Source of the DNA: Puffinus mauretanicus
Taxonomy: Eukaryota; Chordata; Aves; Procellariiformes; Procellariidae
NCBI GenBank assembly: GCA_023333565.1
Contig: JAJKFH010002906.1
Coordinates: forward strand, 2,620,501-2,684,500
Reading direction: 5' to 3'
DNA length: 64,000 bases
Below are positions 37,978 to 49,591 of the stretch, in pieces. The translations under genes were made by a program, and so were the position numbers. Under the pieces are notes generated by a model. The model was given only the letters and a program-made list of their open reading frames with translations. It had not been told where the DNA came from and made no database searches. Every line of letters starts with the position of its first letter. Within the stretch, counting starts at the first letter, position 1.

Positions 37978-40639
37978 GGTAAATGATGAATTATGCACAT
38001 GTATAGTTCAGAGCTATAAAACACCGCAAGTCTGAAAGCTTTATTGAACAATGTCAACTATAAAATATAGATTATTTAGTAAATATGGTGACCATTAACA
38101 AATTACAACAGGTACTTAGTTACTTTTTGTCCTATTTGAAGAGTGGAACATTAAGTTTGGAAAGCAAGTATTTTTTATTCTGATATATCTGTTGTGGTGA
38201 ATTTTCCCATGTAAATGCAGGCACAAACTCAGAGAAAAAGTCTAGAAATCAAACAGAGTTTAGGTGTTCTAGTTTTCGCATGTAACACAAATATCAAGCT
38301 CTGTGTATTAATCAAGATGTTTATTATTGTAAAATGCCAGGGTCCTAGAGCTGTAAGTGTTTTGAACAAAAACAAGGCAATGCCCCAAAAGCTTTCTGTC
38401 TCTTTGAAGAGAGACAGGAGATAGAGACCAAATCAGAAGCAACACCTAATAGTGAGGGAGGCTTTAATTAAAATCTACATTTCTGTGGGCATACTGGCAA
38501 AGGAAAATGTTAAAGAAAGATTCAAAAAGGAGTAATTGAGTCGCTTGTGCACGCTTACAGATGACTTCTCCATGCCATCTGGGGAGAATGCACAAAGGTA
38601 CCTGTTTAGAAATCTAACAAATTCTGATTAGAGAGTTAATTTCTTCATATTCCAAAAGGTCCCAAAGTTGAAGGGGAAGTTTTGAAAGGGAGAAAAAACA
38701 ATATATTGTAACAGAAAAGGCAGGAGGGGAAAGGAAAGATGAAACAGGAAGATGGAATAGATTTTGTCAAGAAAATGTGCTAGAACATTTAGGTTGGTAG
38801 CAGCATCAATCCTTTTAATCACCGTCCAAGGAAGTCCATACAACAGGAGAGTACATTTGCAACTTAACACTTCCCACAGTTTTTGAAGTAGTTTAATGTC
38901 CATAATGATAACAGACTGCAGCAAAAGGAGTAAGGGAAGTCGTCATTAATCCTTTCGGGGAAAAAAATCTGTCTTCAATTTTCAGACTAGCAAAAACTAT
39001 TTTCAGAGATGTGCAGATTATCCTGGAAGTATGATTATTCAAAGTTTTATTCTCTGAGGATCACAAGAGAATCTTCTTGTTAATTCCAAGGAGTTATTAA
39101 CATTGCTATTTAAATATTTCTATGTTTTCTGAATTAATATGAAGATGTCTAAAAAAATCTAGTGAAACGGAGTGAATTTATTGACTGCAAATTGCTGAAT
39201 TCCCCATAATAGCTTGAGAAAATGAGATTTACGTCACTTACCTTCAGCATATAAAAGGTACTCATCTCGTCTAAGCCAGGTATTGAAACATCTTCTGTAG
39301 TCAGTCAAGACAGAGAAGGATCTCCAGAGGTTCTTCTTTCCATTTGTTTTAGATTCATATTTTAAGAGTGGATGAACTGCCTTTCGTAGGTGCTAGTTTC
39401 TCTTCACTAGCTAAAGTGAGAACTGCAGTTAAGTATTACTTCAGAAAGAGCTTAGCTTAGTTCTTTACCTTTTAGATTGTCCTAAGCTGGAGAATATGAA
39501 TCTCCCCTGTGTATATTTGTTTTATGGAACCATAGTACTTGGAAATACTTTCTCATTTCAAGTATACTGACACTCATCCCCAATATCATTACTGACGTGT
39601 GACATGCAGGGCCACAGGAAAGTCACATCACCCGAGTACAACTAGGAGTAATCATTACAGGGACCAAGAGTCTTACAGGGAATGACACTGCTGTCAGGGA
39701 GCAGAGGGTAGGTGAGTCAAGCTCACGATATGCATAAGCAATGCAGTTTTATTTGGGATGAGTACCTTTCAATGCCCAGTTCTCAGCACCATTCCATACA
39801 TAAGCCTGCCTGATGCTCTTGCTCCTGAGCTCTTTGCCCTGCACGCTGCTCTTCCTTCTGTGCATCCTTTTCTTCTTCAGAGAATCGTGTATCTTGGTGC
39901 TCTATTCTTATTTCCAGTGAAGAATGCAAGAGGGTTGATCAGTATACTGCTCTTAATCGCATATGCTTTGAACCACTTTCGGGACAACATTCTTCCTTTT
40001 TCCATGTTGTAGTTCACCTAAAGCAAGCTGTTTTGAAAGTAAGTATCATCCATCCAAATCACATATCAGGACTATCGCAGCTTGGCTGCCTTTATTAATC
40101 CCCAGTATAGTCATCATTCTGCAAGCCTGTGCAGGTCTTCATATTCCCTCTCTTTTATGGGACTAAAAGAGGTCTTTGTTGATGCTTTTCTAGCTGGAAA
40201 ACATGCATCTATCTAATGTCCAGAGTTGAAACTGATACAACATAATGGTAAATAACAACTTTATGAGCACTTAGTAGGGTATAGTGATCGATTCCCCGAT
40301 GACTCCCTACTTGATTTTTAATACTGTCAAAAGTTATCCTAACTTCTTTGAGGAGATTTCCTCTTCACTGGTACCAGCATGGTTGTTCAAAACAAGGGGG
40401 AATGAGCTCATGAATGAAAAGGAATGCAGTTTTGTAGACAGATGGGGATAAGAAATTACAGTATTTTTCAGAGTCAGATGGACACATAATCATAGATTTT
40501 TTTCTTTCAGAGTAATGGTGGTTGTAGGCGTAATGAAGAAAGATCTTGAGCCTCATGAGGCTACTCGTGGGATACACAAACAGGATGGGTTCTCGTGCAT
40601 ATCATACCACACGACAGAAAAAAGGACAGACCTTCACAC
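37978..40639. other. AT-rich intergenic DNA
   Basis: No gene recognised. A 14-bp palindrome AGCCTCATGAGGCT lies at 40549-40562. Confidence 0.55.
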
Positions 40640-40965
40640 TGCCAGATATGAACCCTGTTGATCCTGATCTGCACTGTGACTTCCAAGATTCACCTGTCTC
40701 ATCACTATGGACATTCCCACTCATCACTGGACTGCGTCTGACCCTCGTTACCTTCACTGGACCTGATCCTTACCCTGACCTTCGGCCTGACTTCCTGGCT
40801 TGACCTCAAACCTGCCTCATCATCACATAGTTGCCTGATGGTCCGGACTATTGGTTGAACCCAACTACCATCCCTGGGCTGGTCTTACTTGCCTCGCTTG
40901 GGAGTTGTGGAATGGGCCCTGGCTAGTGAGGCCCCTTGCCCCTTGCCCTGCTGGCCACGGTATCT
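40640..40965. repeat. CTGAYY-rich unclassified repeat-like block
   Basis: Dense recurrence of CTGACC/CTGATC/CTGACT words (GGACCTGATCCTTACCCTGACC, GGCCTGACTTCCTGGC on adjacent stretches) followed by GGGCCCTGGCTAGTGAGGCC. It abuts the 3' end of the next CR1. It resembles a bird dispersed repeat I cannot name. Confidence 0.35.
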
Positions 40966-42130
40966 CATAGAATCATAGAATAGTTTGGGTTGGAAGGGAC
41001 CTTTAAAGGTCATCTAGTCCAACCCCCCTGCTGTGGGCAGGGACATCTTCAACTAGATCAGATTGCTCAGAGCCCCGTCCAACCTGACCTTGAATGTTGC
41101 CAGGGATGGGGCATCTACCACCTCTCTGGGCAACCTGTGCCAGTGTCTCACCACCCTCATCGTAAAAAATTTCTTCCTTATAGCTAGTCTAAATCTAACT
41201 TCTTTTAGTTTAAAACCATTCCCCCTTGTCTTGTCGCAACAGGCCCTACTAAAAAGTCTGTTCCCATCTTTCTTGTAAGCCCCCTTTAAGTACTGCACGG
41301 CTGCAATAAGGTCTCCCTGAAGCCTTCTCTTCTCCAGGCTGAATAACCCCAACTCTCTCAGTCTTTCATCATAGGACAGGCATTCCATCCCCCTGATCAT
41401 TTTCGTGGCCCTCCTCTGGACCCGTTCCAACAGGTCCAGGTCTTTCTTGTGCTGAGGGTTCCAGAGCTGGACGCAGTACTCCAGGTGGGGTCTCACCAGA
41501 GCAGAGGAGAGGGGCAGAATCACCTCCCTCAACCTGCTGGCCACGCTTCTTTTTATGTAGACCAGGGTACGGGTGGCCTTCTGGGCTGCACGCGCACATT
41601 GTTGGGTCATGTCCAGCTTTTCATCCACCAGTACCTCCAAGTCCTTCTCGGCAGGGCTGCTCTCAATCCCTTCATCACCCAGCCTATACTGATACCAGGG
41701 GTTGCCCCAACCCAGGTGCAGGACCTTGCACTTGGCCTTGTTGAACCTCATGAGATTCACATGGGCCCACTTCTCGAGCTTGTCCAGGTCCCTCTGGATG
41801 GCATCCTGTCCCTCAGGTGTGTTGACCACACCACTCAACTTGGTGTCATCTGCAAACTTGCTGAGGGTGCACTCGATCCCACTATGTCATTGATCCCACT
41901 ATGTCAACAGTACCGGTCCCAGTATGGACCCCTGAGGGACACCACTCGTCCCGGATCTCCATCTCGATATTGAGCCGTTTAGCACTATTCTCCGAATGTG
42001 ACCATCCAGCCAATTTCTCATCCACTGGACAGTACATCCATAAAATCTTTCTCTCTCCAATTTAGAGAGAAGGGTCTCCCTCAGCTCCCCATCCCTTAGG
42101 GAGAGCTGATCCTCATCATGCCCTGACACT
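40966..42130 (-). mobile_element. CR1 LINE, 5'-truncated, 1.15 kb (copy 6)
   Basis: Minus strand. The 5' part (41899-42129) encodes codons for [21 protein letters not shown] and [13 protein letters not shown], the reverse-transcriptase B' block. The next part (41053-41838) is a 261-codon frame with [56 protein letters not shown] and [13 protein letters not shown]. Between them the FIND/ADD region is shortened and carries a 17-bp tandem duplication (41875-41908). The 3' UTR is complete, with GGACTAGATGACCTTTAAAGG on the minus strand. Subfamily as copy 2. Inactive. Confidence 0.95.
41875..41908 (-). repeat. 17-bp tandem duplication inside CR1 copy 6
   Basis: GATCCCACTATGTCATT (41875-41891) then GATCCCACTATGTCAAC (41892-41908), at the site where the FINDI.. 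coding segment should be; it breaks the reading frame. Confidence 0.85.
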
Positions 42131-43192
42131 TACACAGAGGTTGAGATTTTCCTCTCTCTAAATTTTTCATTTATAGAGTAACAGAAACCATGTCAACTGG
42201 CCTGTGTTTTTCCTGGCAAATACATTTTGGTTTCAGAAGTCTTAATTCTGTCAGGTTGTGGTACAATGAACCGAAAACATCCTGAGAGACTACTGCCAGC
42301 TGAGAGGCACTCCTGTAATGATTACACTACAATTTCTCTCGTCTGCCTTCACCCCCAAATACCTGAGAGTTAGTTACATCTCTAGGTCCTGTAGGATAAC
42401 CTCTATATCAGAATTCAACATAATCATCTCCCTTGTTTCTGCAGAAATATTTTGTAAAAATAAGTGAAAGCATTCATTTTTCTTAACCAACAGCTTTCAT
42501 TTATTATAACATAGGTGAAGGAAAATGGAAACTTGTGAAGTTTATTCTGATTCACACCTGCCATAAAACTGCCACTTAAGAAACTTCTTAGAAGAAACTT
42601 AGCTTAGTAGCTATGCTGCACTGGAGGAGTACCTGTGATACAAAGTACACCCTTCAAGTACGTTCTCATCTTCCTATGACAAGAGATGAAGCTTCTATAT
42701 AACGTAAGAAAGGTAGTACATTGCACTCTGTTTGTAGAAGTGTGCAACTACATGTGCTGAAGAGCCATTAAAAATCAGGTTGTTCACTGAAACACGCCAA
42801 GAAACAGGGGATCAAGAACTAATACGCAGATTGGATAGCAACAGAGTGACTTCTGTTACCTGCAAAATTGCTGATTACGTTTCATTTAGAATATATTTCA
42901 GGAATTTCCCAAAATTTTTTTTTTTTCCCAAAATGAGAGGAAGCATTTTTCTTAATGTACATGTACAGTACTTACTGTAGCTGTACGTTAAGTCGCAGTA
43001 ACCATGATATGATTATATCCATTACTCTTGTGAAAGGAAAAACTAGAATGAGAAACTTAAAGATGGATTAGAGTAAGAAAATCAGAGAGAAATAAAAGCT
43101 ATATAAACAAATTATAGTCAATTTTGAGACTTCCTCAAAACATAACTAACTCATAAAAAGCATTATATATGCACATACATATATGTGTTTAT

Positions 43193-43208
43193 ACCTCTCT
43201 CTCTCTCA
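43193..43208 (+). repeat. (CT)n microsatellite
   Basis: CCTCTCTCTCTCTCTC, about seven dinucleotide units, preceded by an ATATATG-rich stretch. Confidence 0.85.
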
Positions 43209-46200
43209 AAATGATACATCTGTCAAAAGAGAATAAGGGATTTTTGAAAGCAGACAGTATCATGCCCTAGTAGAAAGTAATATACGTTATCACAAGTAAA
43301 AATGAAAGACACATTCTTAGAAGGAAATTTGGAAAGTGAATCATAAAAAAAGACAGAAGTATATTAAAAAAGGAAAGCTATGAGGAATTCAGAGAGTTAT
43401 CAAGAAGTAATGGAAGATAATTACATCCCAGCGTTCTGACATAAGCCTTAAAAACTTTATAGTAAATGCCCTGAAAAATCTCTATGCTTGATCACACTAC
43501 TACAGACCCTTATATTCAGAAAAAACTTCCATCACATTTTTCTCCTCTGGAAACATATTTATTTTCTTTTGGGAAAAATTAACTATTTGCAATAATTTTA
43601 CTAGGAACATTTAATAGCATAACGGTAGAATAGACAAAGTTTGAGCAGCTCATTTAATTCTTTAGGCGGCTCTGAAAATCCCCCACGAAGTATAAAATTA
43701 TATAACATAGCCTTTATTGCAGCCCATGACACTTAGACCACTTACAATTTATAATTTATATCAGCCGTCAGGATTGGCCTAGTCACTTCGACTAGAGTTA
43801 GAACTGAAGATAATTTGACCCATAATTAAATTACAAACCTGAACTTTATAATAATGTAGTATGCAATGTATCCTAAATAGTGCCACAAATCACATCTCCA
43901 ATATCCTCATAAAGATCCATTTGATGAACTGTATAATAGACTTCTTTACTGATTTTTTTCCCATCTAGGCAGTATCTTGAAGGAGGTATATTAAATTTCC
44001 TCAGTTGAATGAGAGGTTAGCCTAAGATATTTTGTGAGAAGTTATTAGCAACATGTAATCCACAATAAATTGATGAAGCAAACTACTTTCCTACTTCTTA
44101 ATCCTCATCTTTAACAGGGTGACTTTGAAAGCTTCAAAAAGGAGAATGGTGCTATTCAGACTACAACGACTTCTGAAAGTCCTTAATTTAAATTCTAGCT
44201 AGAAAAGAGAGATAATAAATCCATTGCATGTAAAATTTTGTTTGACATTTCAAAAAGCTATGACTGGTATAAAATCAATAACAGGATTGTGACATATGCT
44301 GTCTTCAGGGATGCCTTTCTCATCTGTACATTCAAAGACAGCTATACCGCTATACCTTCAGAATCTGCTAACACCATTTGCTTTGTTGTTTTCTTCAGTA
44401 ACAACTCCCATATAATAATTAAAAATGTATAAAAGTGTTTTAAAGACAAATCTCAGTGAAAGCTTCATTTCAGCTTGAGTCCTTTAATTATATCTTTTTT
44501 AAGTGCCTGGAATTTACTGCCATGCATAACTGAAAAAGAGCCCTGGTGTCCTTTGTGTTTCCCTAGAGCCTGAATATTTTTTATAAGTGATGCAAGATAC
44601 ATATTGCATTGATACTTAACACTGATACTTACCATTGTGCAGGTGTGACTGACTAAAATGCCCAGCAATAAAGAGTTGGGATCAAAGTCAACAAGTTTCT
44701 GGTTTCCAAAAGTATTTCTGTTGGTAGCAGAAATGAATTGCAAGAAATACAACAACAATATTCTTTTTCTTAATGAGAAAGGGAAGAAAACAACTGTTTT
44801 CAGAAGATACTAGTTCAGAGATTTTAAAGAGACAAGAAATATATGTGCCAAGAGGTCTGACTAGTTCAGCTCTACCAAGTCTGTGATCCAAATAGCTCAA
44901 AGCTGCTTGTCTCTACAGACAATTCAACATACCAGGTAAGATACCATTTTCTTTAATTATCTGTCCTGCCATAGGGCCCTACTTCCACCTAAAATATTCA
45001 AAAGCATTAGACAAATAATAATTAGCACACACATACTTGTCTGCCAGGGTGCCAGGGAATGATGGTAAACAGGTGTGTTGAGTACTTCCAACTGTACGTA
45101 GAACACTGGGCAGTCAGACAGGTAAGAGTAAGAGCAGGGTTTTAAAAAAGAAGCATCGTACAAGTAACATCATACATCCCTAAAGCATCACATGGTAAAA
45201 CGATCTTGTTACCAAAAAAGAACCCAAGGAATCTCAAAGAAACTTACTATTTTTAGGGTTTAGCCTAAACTCAGTTCTCAGATTTCCTTTAAGCAGATTC
45301 ATAACAAACAGAACCTTCCTCAATGATGAGCTTAAGCAAAGGAAAAACTTGATTCTTTATGAAAAGACTATTAAACCCAAAACTCTTTTTTGACACATTT
45401 TAGTAGACTCATAACTGTGTAACTGTTCATAACTAAGTTCATAACTATAACTGTACATCAGAAAAAGTCTAACAGCTTTTTCCCTTGTAAGAACTTCAGG
45501 CTAGTGTCTTATTAGGCTGCAAATTTCTAGTTGCTTCCTTTCTGATTGATAATCATGATCTTCCAGCATAGAGTTCTAGCTACAGATTTCCATTTTTCCT
45601 AGTCTATGCCGCAAACAGATAGCAGAGATACTAGTATAGTGGCAGTGACACTGACTAAATGACAATCAAATGATGTCCAAAAAGCCACAAGAATTCTAGT
45701 TGTTTGTTTTACAGGAAAAAAACATAGTGAATTTTCTTCAATAAAACTTTATTAGAGCATGAATTTTCTTATAACTGTAACATAAATTTGTTCATTTACT
45801 AGCATGATAAACTTGTTAACAGCCAGGTTCTATAGTAAATTTAATAGACTAGACTACACTAGACTAGATTAGAATAGATGAACAATTTGAGTCTTTATCT
45901 ACCCATTATCTAAATAATGGAATAATAGGCTTCGCGAACCACCCATGCTGTGAAAATTAAGTAACATCTTATCCATAGGTTACATTTAAAGATATTATAC
46001 TGCATTTAAGGAAATTATAATACATTTAAATTATTAATGATTGGTGTTGCGATATGAAAATGCAAACTGTTAAAGAGAGTTCCTTAGATAACAAACAGCA
46101 CCAATTGTCTCTATAAGACATGAAGACAGGCCGTGTTTTTTCAATATAATTTTTATCGGCATTATGAGTTTCACAATCCTGTAACTACTTTATTAAGATG

Positions 46201-46667
46201 TTAGGAAAGGTGTAAGATACACATTCAATAGAATGGCCTGTTTGGTGTTTTTCATACCATACGTTCAGAGAAAGAAGAAACCATTTTCCTGAAAAGATAC
46301 GTCGATCTGCCATTTGCCTTGCTTCTGCCAAGCCACAGGAACTGTGGCTCTGGAAGGTTTTGCTTGTTAGAATACTTATATAGTCTTAGTAATAAAGACA
46401 GTTAAACTTGTATGCTTGCTATATAAAAACAACAACATTGCTCACAAAATCCTTCATAACTTTTATGTTACAGTTTAAGAGGATGAACCCAATTAAAGAA
46501 CAGTTAATTAACTGTTTTATCTTCTTCTTATAGGCAAGAACTAGGCATCTCCAAATGAAATATGAAGAACCGCCTGAACTCAGTCAAAGGCCAGCTTGCA
46601 AACACTGTGCACAGGGATTTATTTGAAAAACTGCCTCCCTGGAACAATGAATATTAGGAGGGTATTC

Positions 46668-46689
46668 TTTTTTTTTTTTTTTTTTTTTT
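46668..46689. repeat. 22-base T homopolymer
   Basis: Uninterrupted T run. Read on the minus strand it is a poly-A tract, but no AATAAA or recognisable retrocopy lies just before it on that strand. Confidence 0.9.
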
Positions 46690-48822
46690 GCTTTAAGGCC
46701 TGAGTCACAATATATAAAAAAAAGAAAAAAGAGGGAACAGAATGGGAAGAGTATAATTAAATCCATCAATCCAAAAGACCAGTTTTGCAAATATCCACAT
46801 GTTTAACTTTATGCACTTGCTTTGTCTCACACTTTTATAATTGAAAAATTCTCATTCCAGAACAAAAATAATGCAAAATTGCCAAGCTATATGCATGCCC
46901 CAGACAATACGCATGCTAAGTATAACCTCTGCACAATTATAGTCTTACTGATTAATTTCTTTCTCACGATTTTTTCCTTAGTCATGATTAATCTTGGCCA
47001 TCTAAGATGTTGGAAGTGTGTATTTGTTCTGTGAAGCACCTAACAGGCACAAGAGGGGTAGTATAAAATAGTAATAATTGATCAAAAGTACTAACATTTA
47101 CTTTTGGCTTAGTAAAACTGTCTGATAAATTATTCCCCTTAGTGTTTCTCAATTATTGCAATACAGTACCTTGAAAGTGATATATTGGCACAAACCATTG
47201 TGTTCTATCACAGTGCAATTAGAAGGTCCATTTAAACAGCTTTATCATATGCATACATAGGCTGATTAATTTTCTAATCAAATGTTCCAGGAAATCATTA
47301 ACCATGACATTAAACAGTGTTTTGCTAATTATACTCTCCACAAAGAATTCCAATATAAATTTACAAAACATCTATAGAAATGTGCCAAAGGACAAACAGT
47401 TTAATGTAGGCAAATAATTCCAGCATCTACTCTACATAGCCCCACAGCTCCCTAGCGTTAAGCCCCAGTCCTGCAAAGGTCCAGTTTGGGGCTGAATTCT
47501 GCTACATTTCACCAGAGCTCCATGTGGCAGTCATTACATTTTGTAGATCACTGCCTATGTAGGTCACACTGAAGGATTGAGATCTTTATTCTTTCTATGT
47601 CATTGCATTGGAATGAATGCCTGTCAAATTATGTGGGAAAAGTGAATGCAATCATTGGAGGGAGCGTTTTATTTTCACTGCATTCAAGACAACACAAAAT
47701 GATAGAAATGGAAACCTGAGCATCTTTCTTACTGAATGACAGAATAAAAAGGAAACTTGTTCTGTTTTAGAAAATACTCTAGAGATATGAATGCTACCCT
47801 TCTTTTTCTTAATGATACCTAACATTGAGATTTGGAATTTTCCTCTTTGTAAGTCTCCAGTTTGCATCATTATTCTAACTACTGTTAATTTAAGATAAAG
47901 ATAAATGCAAGGTATTAATTGTAGTAATGAGAATTCAATTACTTTCTAAAGCATATACAATTTGCTAGTCTATAGCGTAATGAAGTATCTATTTACTTGT
48001 GTATTTCCACATAAACCACAGAGTCATGGAGGTCTTTCTGTGACAGAAAACAACAGATTGCATTAAACAAATACAGAATGTAGGTACACCTGTTCTTTTT
48101 GGCCTTGCTAGTACAGTTAACAGCTCCTCCACAAAGACTGTGTTGGTCACAAAACAAAATCCTGGCCTAAAGAAGTCGATGGAAATACTTCCATTGTTTT
48201 GAATAGGGCCTGTGTCTCTCCTGTGTTATTCTTTCTTAACCCAGTACCAGCAAACTGGTATAAAATATATATTATAAAAATACTAAATACATATAAAATA
48301 TGTAAAAATGCATATTTACATATAAAAAATCAAGGTTTTAAATATATAAAAAAGTTGTATAGAAATAGATGAACCAGTTTTCAAACAGTGGCTCTACATA
48401 TAAAATTGGAATTTTTAGCAAAACCAGGTTTTGGCAATCGGCATCGTAGGCCAAACCGGTGAAGGACCCGTCCCCTCCTTCGGCTGCTGGGGAACAGCTC
48501 CTTGAGAAGAAAAGGCAGGACCTGGGAGGCAGCGAAATAAAACCTTCCTGAGGGAGTAAAGGTGTATCCTAACCCCCAGATGGAGGCGACTGTACCTCAA
48601 AACACGCGGATTCACCCCATCTTCTGCCGGTATTGTCACAGAACTGGTGGGGGGTTGCACACCTCACTCTCCGTGCCGGAGGACTGGCACTGCCGTCCCC
48701 ACGGGACGTTAATTTGGCTGCGCACCCGCTGTTCGCTGACAGGCGAACTGCCCTGCCAGGGCGGACGGTGGCCGGCGCGGGTACGAGGCGGTGTAAGACT
48801 TCCTGGGGGCCAAACCAAACCG

Positions 48823-48863
48823 CCCCAAACCCCGACGAAAGCCCCCGTGCGCCCCCAAACCCC
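48823..48863 (-). other. Potential G-quadruplex (minus strand) upstream of DIAPH3
   Basis: Five C-runs of 4-5 bases (48823, 48830, 48842, 48852, 48860) within 41 bp, separated by 3-8 bases. The minus strand therefore satisfies the usual four-run G-quadruplex pattern, within a CCCCAAAC-rich stretch at the upstream edge of the CpG island. Confidence 0.55.
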
Positions 48864-48992
48864 GCGCTCAGACCGACCCCGCTCCCGGACCGACCCCTGG
48901 GGTGCCGGCCGCCCCCCGCCCAGGCCGCTCGGCACTTCCACCTCCGCCACGCACCCGGCCGCGCAGCCCCGTCTCCCTCCGCCGGCCGCGCT

Positions 48993-49012
48993 GCTCTCTG
49001 GGACATGTAGTC
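48993..49012 (-). promoter_or_regulatory. ZNF143/THAP11 (SBS)-like binding site
   Basis: Minus strand reads ACTACATGTCCCAGAGAGC, close to the long ZNF143/Staf consensus ACTACAATTCCCAGCATGC, with the ACTACA and TCCCAG cores intact. These sites typically sit within a few hundred bases of CpG-island transcription starts, as here. Confidence 0.65.
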
Positions 49013-49102
49013 TGGAGGGACGGGGGGGGAGCGGGCGCAAACAGGTGCGGTCACTGGGGCTCCCCGCCGGCGCTGCGCCGAGAACAGCTGATTCAACAGG
49101 AG

Positions 49103-49107
49103 ATTGG
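49103..49107 (-). promoter_or_regulatory. Inverted CCAAT box (distal)
   Basis: ATTGG on the plus strand (AGATTGGCAG), i.e. CCAAT on minus, about 490 bp upstream of the start codon; candidate NF-Y site. It pairs with the copy at 49155, 52 bp away. Confidence 0.5.
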
Positions 49108-49154
49108 CAGAGGGCCAGCCAACCGGAAAACGACATTTCAACCTGCCGGCGTGG

Positions 49155-49159
49155 ATTGG
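49155..49159 (-). promoter_or_regulatory. Inverted CCAAT box (proximal)
   Basis: GGATTGGCTAG, a good NF-Y core in inverted orientation, 52 bp from the distal box. Spaced inverted CCAAT boxes without a TATA box are typical of cell-cycle promoters, which fits the cytokinesis role of mDia2; this link is inference. Confidence 0.55.
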
Positions 49160-49178
49160 CTAGCGCGGGGAGGCCGGA

Positions 49179-49218
49179 GGCGGGACCGGCAGTGGCGGGA
49201 CGGTTCGGACGGCGGGAC
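49179..49218 (+). promoter_or_regulatory. Three GGCGGGAC boxes
   Basis: GGCGGGAC occurs at 49179, 49194 and 49211 (spacing 15 and 17 bp). The motif overlaps the E2F half-site GGCGGGAA and GC-box/Sp1-like sequence. It lies immediately downstream of the proximal CCAAT box and upstream of the presumed start site. No experimental support is available here. Confidence 0.45.
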
Positions 49219-49329
49219 ATTCCTGGGCTCTGACAGGCTCCGGGGAGCGGCCGTTAGCAGCGCGCGCCCCTGCCCCACTTCCCCTCCCCGCGCTCCGGCG
49301 TGGCGGTGTCGCGGCCGCGGGCAGCCGTG

Positions 49330-49421
49330 GGGTGCGGGCGGCGGCGGCGGCCGCCGCTGCCGGGATTAGAGGCTCCTCGCTAAATCCTTTGCTGCGTCGA
49401 GGCGGCGGCGGCGGCGGCGGC
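49330..49421 (+). repeat. GGC trinucleotide repeats in the presumed 5' UTR
   Basis: Two GGC/CGG runs: one inside GCGGGCGGCGGCGGCGGCC near 49338-49352, and seven perfect GGC units at 49401-49421. Both fall in the presumed untranslated leader of DIAPH3 and could be length-polymorphic. Confidence 0.85.
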
Positions 49422-49591
49422 TTTAGCCCTGAGCCCCCCTCCTCCCCCCGCGGCGCCCTGCCCGGCCGAACCCAGCTCAGCCGCGCTAATCGCTGGCGCC
49501 CAGCTCGGCCAGGGCCGCCGGGCCTGGGCCCGATTGCGGGTAGCGGTCTCGTCTCCCTCCCCTCCTCTCCTCTCCTCTCCCGGGTGCGGCC

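Larger units (their letters stand above)
42131..48639. other. AT-rich intergenic DNA upstream of the DIAPH3 promoter
   Basis: No gene recognised. Includes the CT microsatellite, the 22-T run, TAGACTAGACTA-type simple sequence near 45847-45880, a very AT-rich stretch (48250-48360) and a GC-rising shoulder from 48420 into the CpG island. Confidence 0.55.

Noticed and set aside
46668..46689. Poly-A of a processed pseudogene on the minus strand
   Set aside because: No poly-A signal or coding-like sequence precedes the tract on that strand.
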